Below are positions 31,057 through 38,561 of a stretch of 41,780 bases of DNA, one piece after another. The DNA lies in the IMG/VR virus record IMGVR_UViG_3300036466_000133, positions 1 through 41,780 of that record; one strand, given 5' to 3'. Below the pieces are notes generated by a model. That model had not been told where the DNA came from, made no database searches, and saw only the letters and a program-made list of their open reading frames with translations. The DNA comes from a virus. A program made the position numbers and the translations under genes. Numbering within the stretch: the first letter of the stretch is position 1; each line of letters starts with the position of its first letter.

Positions 31057-32037
31057 TTAGAGTCGAACGGGCATCACCACGTTATTGCCACCAACAATGC
31101 ACGGCCTGTTAGGCTCAAAAAGCTGAATCTCTATTGTATCATCGCCGCACGCTTTGATTGCGTCGATCAGGTACTTGATCGAAAACCCAATCGTCATATC
31201 CCCTTCGGATTCGCACGAAAAGGCCGCCTCTGCGCCTGAGTTGCTCACCGCTACGGATTCCGGAGACACCTCAAACTTTGCCGTTTCACCGCCAATCTGA
31301 GCCGCTTGCAGCGCTTCCAGAATATCACCTGCACTGGCCTTGATGGTCATAGGCGTGCCAGTCGGAATCACTCGCTTCCAGTCCGGATAGTTGCCCTCGA
31401 CCAGTTTTGTGCTGAATCGCTCGGAGTCGTTTTCGATGATCATCTGATTTTGAGACAGTGAGACCGTGCCAGTCATGCCGATGATCTGGTTAACGGCATC
31501 GTGCGGGATAATCACTTTTCCCTCAAAGCCCAGATCGGCCCAGGCCATCCGGTGCCCGTTAGTCGCCACTGCGTTGCCGTCTACAAGGCAAGCCCCGTTC
31601 AGGTAGTACCGAACGTCATCCGTTGCAACGGCATGGCTGACAGCAGCGAGGGACGCTCCTAGCGCCTCTGCCGAGAACTTCATCGGCTCAGCCGCGCCGT
31701 AATCCGGCTGCGGGAAGTCGGAATAGTTGCCGCAATCCAGCTTGATGCGGCTTTGGCCCTGCTTTACTTGCCCGTCTGTTAACTCAATCTCACCGGCACG
31801 CATGGCGCTAACAGAAGCCGCCAGCTTGGCGGCCTCCGCGGTGAACTGGCAGGGCTCTCCATCCGCATCCATCCGGGCGCTGTAAGTGGCACTACCGTCG
31901 TTGGCGGTTAGCGTTAGCGTATCTCCGTCAAAATCGACGGCGACATGATTCATGATTGGCAGGCTAGCTTTCTTGCCGGCAATCTTCGCCAGCTTTTTCA
32001 TGGCTGGTGCGAGGTTTTCTTTTGTGACTTTGATCAT
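31057..32037 (-). CDS. dnaN: phage-encoded DNA polymerase sliding clamp (DnaN-like)
   Basis: 326 aa, somewhat shorter than the 366 aa of the E. coli clamp. Three-fold clamp pattern: ASLPIMNHVAVDFDGDTLTL in domain 1, ATDDVRYYLNGACLVDGNAV with ATNGHRMAWADL in domain 2, and IGFSIKYLIDAIKACGDDTI with the C-terminal VVMPVRL in domain 3, the usual end of beta clamps. It should form a ring around DNA and tether polymerase. No DNA polymerase is encoded in this window, so it would serve a host polymerase or replace the host clamp. RBS AAGGAATC precedes the start. Confidence 0.92.
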   Translation of the reverse strand: MIKVTKENLAPAMKKLAKIAGKKASLPIMNHVAVDFDGDTLTLTANDGSATYSARMDADGEPCQFTAEAAKLAASVSAMRAGEIELTDGQVKQGQSRIKLDCGNYSDFPQPDYGAAEPMKFSAEALGASLAAVSHAVATDDVRYYLNGACLVDGNAVATNGHRMAWADLGFEGKVIIPHDAVNQIIGMTGTVSLSQNQMIIENDSERFSTKLVEGNYPDWKRVIPTGTPMTIKASAGDILEALQAAQIGGETAKFEVSPESVAVSNSGAEAAFSCESEGDMTIGFSIKYLIDAIKACGDDTIEIQLFEPNRPCIVGGNNVVMPVRL

Positions 32038-32048
32038 GGGTTGATTCC

Positions 32049-33008
32049 TTAGAAAAGATCGTATTGGGCTTCTTTCGCCAGTTCTAGGTTGCGGATGGCA
32101 AGATTGAAATAGGACTCTTTGAGTTCCGCACCGATAAACTTCCGGCCAGACTTCAGGCTCATGTAGCCTTCAGATCCGATACCCATGAACGGGCTCCATA
32201 CAATTTCGCCGGGGTTGCTCCAAAGTTGTAGGCACCGCTGAATCACGTCTAGTTGCAGTGGGCAGATATGGCGCTCGTCGTCCTCTTCTCGGCCTTCCCG
32301 AAAGTTCAGAGTGTCGGTCTGGTTAATGTCATCCCAGACCGGAGACGCGTACCGCTGCCACACATCAACGCTGGTATTGTGACTTCCTTCCTCAACCGTC
32401 CATCCTTCGCGCCCATCATCCCATACATGGCGCTTAAATCCGGGGGCAGGGTTGGTGCCGACGTAATAGGTGAACGCACCGCTCACGGGCTCCAGATTGT
32501 CGCCAGGCTTGCGCATCATGACCATCGTATCGGGGATTCCCATTCGACTCATGGCGCTGTCTTTTTTGATCGTCTTATGCAGCAGGCCCAGGGCTTTCGT
32601 GCGCTGCATAGCAACCACTGGATCTTTCCAGATGCAGACCTCAGAATGGAAAATGAACCCGGCATCTTGGTACGCCCGGATGATCTCGCCACGGAAGTCA
32701 CGGATACCGATAAATCCATCATTCTGCTTGCTGGTCGGCAGATTCATGCAGTGAATGGCAATAATCCGGCCCGGCTTCATCACGCGAAACTGCTCTTTGA
32801 TCAGGTACAAGTACTGCTGCCAGAACTCGCCGGAGTCTTTGCTGTTGCCCATATCGCGGTCACTGTTGGAATACGTGTATAACGATTCAAAAGGAGGACT
32901 GAACAGACTAAAGTGAACTGATTCACTTGGCAGGCTCATTGCCAATTCTATGGTGTCTGCATGATATGCAGCGAAGTCATTAGTTAGAACCTGATCAATA
33001 ACATTCAT
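32049..33008 (-). CDS. DNA methyltransferase (N4-cytosine/N6-adenine type)
   Basis: 319 aa. Motif IV SPPF at 37-40 and the SAM-binding motif SPFMGIGSEGYMSLKSGRKF at 272-291, in the order of class-beta enzymes, with the target-recognition part between. Such phage enzymes protect DNA from host restriction; no cognate nuclease is encoded nearby. Genes run SNF2 helicase, HNH, this gene, clamp. Confidence 0.88.
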   Translation of the reverse strand: MNVIDQVLTNDFAAYHADTIELAMSLPSESVHFSLFSPPFESLYTYSNSDRDMGNSKDSGEFWQQYLYLIKEQFRVMKPGRIIAIHCMNLPTSKQNDGFIGIRDFRGEIIRAYQDAGFIFHSEVCIWKDPVVAMQRTKALGLLHKTIKKDSAMSRMGIPDTMVMMRKPGDNLEPVSGAFTYYVGTNPAPGFKRHVWDDGREGWTVEEGSHNTSVDVWQRYASPVWDDINQTDTLNFREGREEDDERHICPLQLDVIQRCLQLWSNPGEIVWSPFMGIGSEGYMSLKSGRKFIGAELKESYFNLAIRNLELAKEAQYDLF

Positions 33009-33010
33009 TT

Positions 33011-33760
33011 TTATAGCTCCTTAATAAACTCTTTCTTTGTGTTTTTCTTGCTGTGAACCCATAAATGGCATGGCTTGCATAGCAATATAAGATTTGAAGG
33101 CTCAGCTCTTAGGCTCTCTACCTGAAAACTTACAATATGGTGAATATGGAAGTTACCTCTGGAATTCTCCGTATTGTGATTTTTCCCGCACCTCTGACAT
33201 ATTGCCTTATCCCTTGCCCATACGGCTTTTACCGCGTCAGCCCATTGCTGAGTTGAATAGAACGCTTGCCGCTCTGGAGTTGATCCTCCTTTCCAATTTG
33301 GGTGATCCTTATCAGAAAATTCAGGATGGTGCAGCCAGTGGACTCCGTCCTTTAAGAAAGGAACCCGTCCGTCATTTATTCGCGCCTGCCTCAATTTTTC
33401 TTTCGTTTCATCAGTGTGCGACATCCCAGCGAATGGTGATTCTTGACCATGCTTAAAACCCTGCCCATATTCATTACCTCTTGGCCTTGTTTGCATTCCA
33501 TAGTCCCTAATCCATTCCCAAACCCTTTTTGGATCTCTTCCTATCTCTCTTGCAATCTGGTTTGCACTTTTACCATTTACGCAATACTCAGACTCAAGCC
33601 ATTCCTTTGTGAAGCCAAGCGCCTCTCTCTGCGCCTTTTGCCATTCCCCCTTGCAAGCGTTATCGCAGAAAAATTGGTGGATTCTTCTGGATTTTTGGTA
33701 GTTCCAGGTCTGACGGATCAGGGCTTTCCCGCACTGAGAGCATTCGACTTCTTCTTTCAT
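33011..33760 (-). CDS. free-standing HNH endonuclease with NUMOD-like motif
   Basis: 249 aa. N-terminal zinc finger (C7, C10, C32, C36), an HTH-like segment (KSANQIAREIGRDPKRVWEW), a NUMOD3-like GMSHTDETKEKLRQARI at about 111-127, and the HNH core with CQRCGKN, FHIHHIVSF and LILLCKPCHLWVH at the C-terminus. It is inserted between helicase and methyltransferase genes; A+T content is higher than theirs. A long hairpin sits just upstream of its start. Confidence 0.9.
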   Translation of the reverse strand: MKEEVECSQCGKALIRQTWNYQKSRRIHQFFCDNACKGEWQKAQREALGFTKEWLESEYCVNGKSANQIAREIGRDPKRVWEWIRDYGMQTRPRGNEYGQGFKHGQESPFAGMSHTDETKEKLRQARINDGRVPFLKDGVHWLHHPEFSDKDHPNWKGGSTPERQAFYSTQQWADAVKAVWARDKAICQRCGKNHNTENSRGNFHIHHIVSFQVESLRAEPSNLILLCKPCHLWVHSKKNTKKEFIKEL

Positions 33761-33766
33761 TCGGCA

Positions 33767-33801
33767 CCATACGCTAGGTTTTTCAAAAGTCTAGCGTATG
33801 G
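33767..33801. repeat. 11-bp perfect inverted repeat upstream of HNH gene
   Basis: CCATACGCTAG (33767-33777) and CTAGCGTATGG (33791-33801), loop of 13. The hairpin ends six bases before the HNH ATG and would cover its ribosome-binding region; no clear Shine-Dalgarno remains outside it. This fits translational repression, as known for some phage homing endonucleases, or a terminator of the helicase message. Confidence 0.7.
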
Positions 33802-33813
33802 TTGTCTGTAAAT

Positions 33814-35214
33814 CTATAGCCAAGAAGGCATCTTGATAGATTTTTCCGGGTTGTACTCTGTTTTTGTAGTGGCGGCAGAGAATATCTCTTTGTCCATCAT
33901 CGTTTTCATGTGCTCCACCATCTTCTGGCCAAGCACGGCGTTCTGCTGATCCTTGCGCCGGATATTCTCGACAACGGCACCTTCGGTATCGGCGGAAACA
34001 ACATGCACGTGGACCTGCTCTTTTTGCCCAAACCGCCAGCATCGGCGGATTGCCTGGTAATAGGATTCCCAGCTATCGGACAGCCCGACAAAAATCATTT
34101 GGTGGCAGTTTTGAAAATTTAACCCATACCCTGCGATCCTTGGCTTGCTCACCAAAACCCGAACGTCGCCATGGGTGAACCCTATAAGGCTCTCAGTTTT
34201 GTGCTCCGGCTTATCGCTGCCCTTGACCTCCACTGCGTCGCGAATCGCGGCGGTTAGCCGCTCGGACTCATCGTTCAGGTGGCACCAGATCAGAACCTGC
34301 CCGTCCATCCCGTTGGCAATCTCGGCAGCCTTAGCCACCCTGTCTGCCACACTGTCCTTTCTGGCCTTGTTCCGGTCTTGCAGCCCTTGCGCCGGCTCAA
34401 CAAATAGCGAGTCTTCCGGTGTGGTTTCGACAACGTGAGAATGGTAGACAACCGGCGGCAACTGGTGGGCAGACCCGTCAAAGCCAAGGTCATCAGGCTT
34501 GCGGATAACGACGGCCCATGTTGCCAGCCATTGGAAGAACTTGCTCTCGCCGTGGCCTTTTAGCCGCCACTTGCTAACGTCTCCGCCGTCGTGAATGAAG
34601 AACATTGCCAGCATTTCAACCTGACTCATGATGCCCAGGAACTCCGACTGCGTGCCAAGCTCCATAAAGTCGTTGGGGCTTGGCGTCGCTGTGCAGCTCA
34701 ATCGGTATGGAATGTGCCGTCCAAACTCCGTGATCTCTTTGCGCCGGCGGCCATCCATGCCTTTCAAGATGCTGGATTCATCTAGCACCAAGCCCTGAAA
34801 TTCATCTGGGTTGAATTTGTGCAGCTGTTCGTAGTTTGTAATCACGATGCCCGGGCCAAAGAAGGCCGCGCCGGGGTTGGCCTTTTCAACGTGAATGCCA
34901 TACTTCTGACCTTCCTCGATGGTCTGGTTAGATACCGCGAGCGGGGCCAAAATCAAAACCGGCCCTTTGGTGCGCTTCGCCACTTGGTCAGCCCACGCCA
35001 ACTGCATGATGGTTTTGCCAAGCCCGGTATCTGCAAAAATGGCCGCTTTGCCGCGCTTGAGCGCCCACCGAACAATCGGCTCTTGATAATCAAAAAGCGG
35101 ATATGGCAACTCGTCTGCCGTGAATCCAGCCTCGACATGCCTGAAGGCTTTTTGTTTGATGAATTGCTGGTAGTCGTCACCTGCTTTGATTTCTGTGCCG
35201 TTGGTGTCACGCAT
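33814..35214 (-). CDS. SNF2-type DNA helicase / translocase
   Basis: 466 aa. Motif I ADTGLGKT (61-68), motif II DESS (145-148), motif III SCTATPSP (173-180), and motif VI QAIRRCWRFGQ near 395-405. The order and the RCWRFGQ-type motif are those of phage SNF2 proteins, frequently encoded next to methyltransferases. Role in phage replication, recombination or DNA remodelling; start at ATG 35214 overlaps the upstream gene by eight bases. Confidence 0.9.
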   Translation of the reverse strand: MRDTNGTEIKAGDDYQQFIKQKAFRHVEAGFTADELPYPLFDYQEPIVRWALKRGKAAIFADTGLGKTIMQLAWADQVAKRTKGPVLILAPLAVSNQTIEEGQKYGIHVEKANPGAAFFGPGIVITNYEQLHKFNPDEFQGLVLDESSILKGMDGRRRKEITEFGRHIPYRLSCTATPSPNDFMELGTQSEFLGIMSQVEMLAMFFIHDGGDVSKWRLKGHGESKFFQWLATWAVVIRKPDDLGFDGSAHQLPPVVYHSHVVETTPEDSLFVEPAQGLQDRNKARKDSVADRVAKAAEIANGMDGQVLIWCHLNDESERLTAAIRDAVEVKGSDKPEHKTESLIGFTHGDVRVLVSKPRIAGYGLNFQNCHQMIFVGLSDSWESYYQAIRRCWRFGQKEQVHVHVVSADTEGAVVENIRRKDQQNAVLGQKMVEHMKTMMDKEIFSAATTKTEYNPEKSIKMPSWL

Positions 35215-35560
35215 TCAAGCGCCCTCCCTCTCGAAAATGTTTCCGCGCCAAGTCAGTCATTCGCCACTTGCAATCGCTGCCGTCGATATCCTCAACCAAG
35301 CCAGCATCAACCAGCTGATCGACTGCGCGGGCCAGCCGCCGCTTGCTCCAAAAACGGCGCTCGTTTGGCCCGGTCTGAACAAACGGCAGCCAGTTAACGG
35401 ACAGCTCCAGCCACTCCATGCCGCCATGGGCATAGACGAAAAACCGGTCAAGTACAATCTCAGCATCGGAGCGGGCATCGCCGCTTGTGCCCAGCTCTTG
35501 CCAGTCTACTTTAGGGCCGCTCTCGACGTATTGCGCGTTGATTTCCTGTAAGGTGGTCAC
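35207..35560 (-). CDS. winged-helix protein, 117 aa, GTG start
   Basis: The GTG at 35560 follows GGAGG by seven bases, two bases past the previous stop; longer frames overlap that gene. C-terminal RRLARAVDQLVDAGLVED with a following wing (CKWRMTDLARKHF) is a winged helix. N-terminal part not recognised. Probable regulator or DNA-binding accessory. Confidence 0.65.
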   Translation of the reverse strand: MTTLQEINAQYVESGPKVDWQELGTSGDARSDAEIVLDRFFVYAHGGMEWLELSVNWLPFVQTGPNERRFWSKRRLARAVDQLVDAGLVEDIDGSDCKWRMTDLARKHFREGGRLNA

Positions 35561-35561
35561 G

Positions 35562-35777
35562 TTATGCCTCCATAGCCTTGCGGCCTGCCTCAGTGATCTG
35601 AGCTCCCGCCAGACGTTTATAGGTAACCCAGCCTTTTGCTGCCATGCGCTTGAGCGCGTCACAGGCGTATCCGCTGGCACAGTCGTAACGAGCGCCGCAG
35701 GACAGGCCGATCTCGGTAGGCGTGTGCAGCTGGCCGTCAGATAGAGCTGTCAGAATCTTGCGCTGCTTGGCGGTCAT
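35562..35777 (-). CDS. winged-helix protein, 71 aa
   Basis: MTAKQRKILTALSDGQLHTP, ACDALKRMAAKGWVTYKRL and a final ITEAGRKAMEA make a compact MarR/PadR-like winged helix. Coupled (ATGA) to the DUF3310 gene. DNA-binding role likely. Confidence 0.7.
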   Translation of the reverse strand: MTAKQRKILTALSDGQLHTPTEIGLSCGARYDCASGYACDALKRMAAKGWVTYKRLAGAQITEAGRKAMEA

Positions 35778-36262
35778 GGTTCCAACTCCCCAGCCCGCAA
35801 TGCGGACGCTTCCAGCTTGCCGATCAACTTGTTGACGTACCACGCGCCTTTCTTAGCGTCCTCTACGCCGTTCTTTTCCCACATGCGTATCAGGTACTCT
35901 AGCGCCCTGTCCCAGTCGCTAAACTGGTCGTGAGGTACGCCAGCGGCCTGAGCCTTGCGGGCCAGGTCTTGGCGCAGGTCGTAGACTTCATAGCCTTCGT
36001 GCAGCTGGTAGTGTGGCGGCTGGTTGACCATATCCGGCTCCGGCGCATAGTCCTGCTCTTCTTCCGGTGTCATCATGCTTTCCAGCCAGGCATCACGGGC
36101 CAGCTGCCAGTCGAAGAACGACCATTGCCCGCCCTCTTTGTACTCAACATGCCGGCCATGCGGCAGCACGGACTCGTTCGCCACCACATCGCATGACGCA
36201 TATCCCTCGGGCCATTCTGAGACGTGCGAGGCCAGCCACTCTAAATCCGGGTGCATGCTCAT
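35774..36262 (-). CDS. DUF3310-type protein
   Basis: 162 aa. The C-terminal half has VNQPPHYQLHEGYEVYDLRQ, then YLIRMWEKNGVEDAKKGAWY and VNKLI, the pattern of the DUF3310/SaV-like group found in many phages. The N-terminal 70 residues are a separate acidic part. Biochemical function unknown. Confidence 0.75.
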   Translation of the reverse strand: MSMHPDLEWLASHVSEWPEGYASCDVVANESVLPHGRHVEYKEGGQWSFFDWQLARDAWLESMMTPEEEQDYAPEPDMVNQPPHYQLHEGYEVYDLRQDLARKAQAAGVPHDQFSDWDRALEYLIRMWEKNGVEDAKKGAWYVNKLIGKLEASALRAGELEP

Positions 36263-36474
36263 TGCTTTCGCTCCATGCGGGTGTTGTATTTCTGAACCAT
36301 GACTGCCGCAGTGCCGCTGTTAAATGGCTCGTCTGCCAGATATTTCAGAGTTAAAGCCATCTCCGCCATCAGCTCGTCGGCTTCTTTCGCCAACTCTGCG
36401 GCATCCGCCCTGACGTCAGACCGCTTGCGGTCGCTTTTGATGTTGATTGCCATAATCCGATCATGCAGTGTCAT
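36259..36474 (-). CDS. hypothetical helical protein, 71 aa
   Basis: From ATG 36474 (MTLHDRIMAINIKSDRKRSD). Mostly helical and charged, no known family. Overlaps both neighbours. Confidence 0.6.
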   Translation of the reverse strand: MTLHDRIMAINIKSDRKRSDVRADAAELAKEADELMAEMALTLKYLADEPFNSGTAAVMVQKYNTRMERKQ

Positions 36475-36643
36475 TGCGGTTCTCCTTTTCTTTAAGCTCA
36501 TAGCCAGCATCGTCGAGCCAATCGCAAAACTGACCAAACCACTGGGGATAGCCTAGCTCCCATTGGCACACGGCGCGCATCTTTTCGGCAGGAGTAGCGC
36601 TTTCTGGAATGCTCAGCTCGTTCATTGCTTCTGAAAAGCTCAT
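36461..36643 (-). CDS. hypothetical protein, 60 aa
   Basis: The ATG at 36643 overlaps the upstream stop (ATGA). MSFSEAMNELSIPESATPAE with a tryptophan-rich middle (QWELGYPQWFGQFCDWLDDA). No family recognised. Confidence 0.6.
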   Translation of the reverse strand: MSFSEAMNELSIPESATPAEKMRAVCQWELGYPQWFGQFCDWLDDAGYELKEKENRNDTA

Positions 36644-36903
36644 ACCCGCCACCCTTTTGCCAATTCGATCAGCTCTGGTACGGTTTTGTGTTGGCAGCCT
36701 TCGGGTAGCTTGTCCCGATCAATGGCAATTTGAATAACAGCTGAACGCAGCTTGCCGAAACGGCTCATGTTTGGACTGACGCCCTGGTTCCGCCAGCGGC
36801 GAAAGTTGGATTCTGCAATGCCTGCCCTTGCGCTGGCGTCCGTGACGCTAACGCCGCAAATGCGCATCAGGTGATCAAGGTCGTGAACTTCTGGTTCTGC
36901 CAT
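36640..36903 (-). CDS. HTH regulator, first gene of leftward early operon
   Basis: 87 aa from the ATG at 36903 with GGAGAG upstream. CGVSVTDASARAGIAESNFR followed by RWRNQG is a helix-turn-helix of the Cro/transposon-regulator type. It lies next to the divergent promoters at 36935-37016 and may bind there to control the early switch. Whether it is a repressor or a Cro-like protein cannot be read from sequence. Confidence 0.7.
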   Translation of the reverse strand: MAEPEVHDLDHLMRICGVSVTDASARAGIAESNFRRWRNQGVSPNMSRFGKLRSAVIQIAIDRDKLPEGCQHKTVPELIELAKGWRV

Positions 36904-36934
36904 TTCTGCTCTCCGTTTGTTTATTGACCCTCGT

Positions 36935-36963
36935 AGTGTATGCCAGTCGTTTCGGGCTTGCAA
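36935..36963 (-). promoter_or_regulatory. leftward early promoter
   Basis: Minus strand: TTGCAA (36963-36958), 17-base spacer, TACACT (36940-36935), 32 bases before the HTH gene start. Confidence 0.8.
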
Positions 36964-36987
36964 GTTTCACAAGCGGGCTTTTTATTG

Positions 36988-37016
36988 TTGACAGCGGTAT
37001 TTTGTGCGCCTATATT
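36988..37016 (+). promoter_or_regulatory. rightward early promoter
   Basis: Perfect TTGACA (36988-36993), 17-base spacer, TATATT (37011-37016), about 35 bases before the first gene. Between the two -35 boxes lies a short inverted pattern (CTTG...CAAG, 36957-36975) that could be an operator. Confidence 0.85.
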
Positions 37017-37051
37017 GGGCAACACCAACAACGGAAACGGGAGAAAGAGAG

Positions 37052-37468
37052 ATGCAGGATCAGGACGTGTCGGTCAGCTTTTGGGTAAGAAAGGGTGAGA
37101 AGTTCACCGTCGAAGTTAAGTGCTGGAAGTGGTCCGCCACCGAATGGGCATGGAACGTCTACGCGCATGTTTTTGAGGGCCACCCACTATATGCCAATCC
37201 AAATGATCTGATGAGTGGCGCTCCATTAAGTGGCGGCTGCACATTTGACCAAGAAAAAACCGCAATGCCAATCGGCGGCCCAAAGTACGACTTTCAGAAA
37301 ATAAACCGCTCGCTTACGGTCGGCTGTGACTACAAGCATATTTGGGATGATGACTACTCGCAGTGCGGTCCAGAATCTGGAATTCCGAGAAAGATAGAAT
37401 CGGACGCCCTGAAACTTGCCGAGTGGTTAGAAAATGGCCGGGACCATAACAACGGAGAAGACCAATGA
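37052..37468 (+). CDS. hypothetical protein, 138 aa, first gene of rightward early operon
   Basis: ATG 37052 after GGGAGAAAGAGAG. Tryptophan-rich N-terminus (VEVKCWKWSATEWAWNVYAH), then YDFQKINRSLTVGCDYKHIW. No family recognised. Highly placed behind a near-consensus promoter, so expressed early; such first genes are often anti-host factors, but this is only inference. Confidence 0.7.
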   Translation: MQDQDVSVSFWVRKGEKFTVEVKCWKWSATEWAWNVYAHVFEGHPLYANPNDLMSGAPLSGGCTFDQEKTAMPIGGPKYDFQKINRSLTVGCDYKHIWDDDYSQCGPESGIPRKIESDALKLAEWLENGRDHNNGEDQ

Positions 37469-37689
37469 CCAACCACCAACCCTACCACCTGGAACAAGCC
37501 CGGCAGCTACTGGAAACCGGCCAATGCCACTTCCCGCTAACGTGGGATGACATCGCTAACCGCGTGGCCCGGCACGACACGTTTAGCTATGCGCTCAAGC
37601 AGGCGCACCAAGGCAACCACCGCGTGCTGGAGATGCTGACCATGACGGCGGCTAACCAACTGTGCAAGGAGCAAGACAATGCAAGCTGA
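37465..37689 (+). CDS. hypothetical protein, 74 aa
   Basis: MTNHQPYHLEQARQLLETGQ and FPLTWDDIANRVARHDTF: helical, soluble, overlaps both neighbours. No family recognised. Confidence 0.65.
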   Translation: MTNHQPYHLEQARQLLETGQCHFPLTWDDIANRVARHDTFSYALKQAHQGNHRVLEMLTMTAANQLCKEQDNAS

Positions 37690-37873
37690 TTACAACATCT
37701 GGGTAGACGCCCTGATCCTTGGCATTGCCGTTTTTGCCCTGACCCTCGCCACGTTTTGCTTGCCGCATGAGCGCAAGAAGCGTGGCGCAACACCGGAGCC
37801 GAGCCGGAAAAAGTTGGAAGAGCATCAGGCCATCCGGCGGTTGGTTGCGGAGGATGAACGTCATGGGAGGTAA
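37679..37873 (+). CDS. small membrane protein, 64 aa
   Basis: One membrane segment (ALILGIAVFALTLATFCL, about 11-28) and a charged C-terminal tail (PHERKKRGATPEPSRKKLEE), probably cytoplasmic. Role unknown. Confidence 0.65.
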   Translation: MQADYNIWVDALILGIAVFALTLATFCLPHERKKRGATPEPSRKKLEEHQAIRRLVAEDERHGR

Positions 37874-38060
37874 CACCGACGGACAACAGTGGATTTCGGT
37901 TGATGACCGATATCCGCATGAAGCCAACAGGGACTATCTTGTGTACGTTAACTCACAGATACACAGACGGCCACGCATGTTTGTTGCTGAGTATAGCGAA
38001 TACGGATTTGATCGATCAAAAGTCACCCACTGGATGCCACTGCCGGAGCCACCAAAATGA
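37863..38060 (+). CDS. DUF551 protein, 65 aa
   Basis: ATG 37863 after GGAGG by eight bases; another ATG at 37854 lies too close to that site. WISVDDRYPHEANRDYLVYV and the C-terminal VTHWMPLPEPP are the DUF551 hallmarks. A second DUF551 domain occurs in the 294-aa protein at 38554. Function unknown. Confidence 0.75.
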   Translation: MGGNTDGQQWISVDDRYPHEANRDYLVYVNSQIHRRPRMFVAEYSEYGFDRSKVTHWMPLPEPPK

Positions 38061-38380
38061 CCGATACCGACGGAAACCTGGCAGCCCTGCGCGCCTACGA
38101 GCGCGAGCAGGACGCCCTGGCAGCTGCCGACCAGGCGCGCGAAGATGCCATCTCAGAGCTGGCGGATGACCTGTTCGACGCCTACATAATCGGAGACCAA
38201 GACGTGATCGACGAGGTAGATGACTGGCTGCGTGACTACCCTTGGACGGAGCGCGTCAGAGCGGCCATGGTCAAAGAGTGTGAGCTGCCCGTGATGGGCC
38301 GGGGCGGGTTTATGTACAAAGCAGGGCAGGCGGCGATTTCAGAGGCTTGTGAGTATGTGGCGAAGCAGCGGCTACAGTAG
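38057..38380 (+). CDS. hypothetical acidic protein, 107 aa
   Basis: Acidic helical N-terminus (DALAAADQAREDAISELADD), then IDEVDDWLRDYPWTERVRAA. No family recognised. Overlaps both neighbours. Confidence 0.65.
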   Translation: MTDTDGNLAALRAYEREQDALAAADQAREDAISELADDLFDAYIIGDQDVIDEVDDWLRDYPWTERVRAAMVKECELPVMGRGGFMYKAGQAAISEACEYVAKQRLQ

Positions 38381-38561
38381 CGAGGCGGGGTGCGGATGGT
38401 TAGTCCTGACCATCTGCGCCATGATCCTGGGCGCGCTGATTGATGTGCATGTGTACCAGCCCGTGAATTGCGTGACGGTGACTGGGATCAAGGCCGCTCC
38501 GATGCTGCCCAGTGGGCGGCAGAACTTTACCTACTATGAGAAAGAGGTTTGTGATGAGTGA
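38355..38561 (+). CDS. small membrane protein, 68 aa
   Basis: ATG 38355 within the previous gene's end. One membrane segment (GWLVLTICAMILGALIDVHV, about 13-32) followed by a likely periplasmic tail with two cysteines (C38 and C66). Possibly a membrane-targeted anti-host or exclusion protein; unproven. Confidence 0.6.
   Translation: MWRSSGYSSEAGCGWLVLTICAMILGALIDVHVYQPVNCVTVTGIKAAPMLPSGRQNFTYYEKEVCDE

Noticed and set aside
36954-36986. Terminator between the divergent early promoters (CTTG...CAAG then GGGCTTTTT)
   Set aside because: The stem is only four to five pairs with a long loop and no gene ends before it; kept only as a possible operator.
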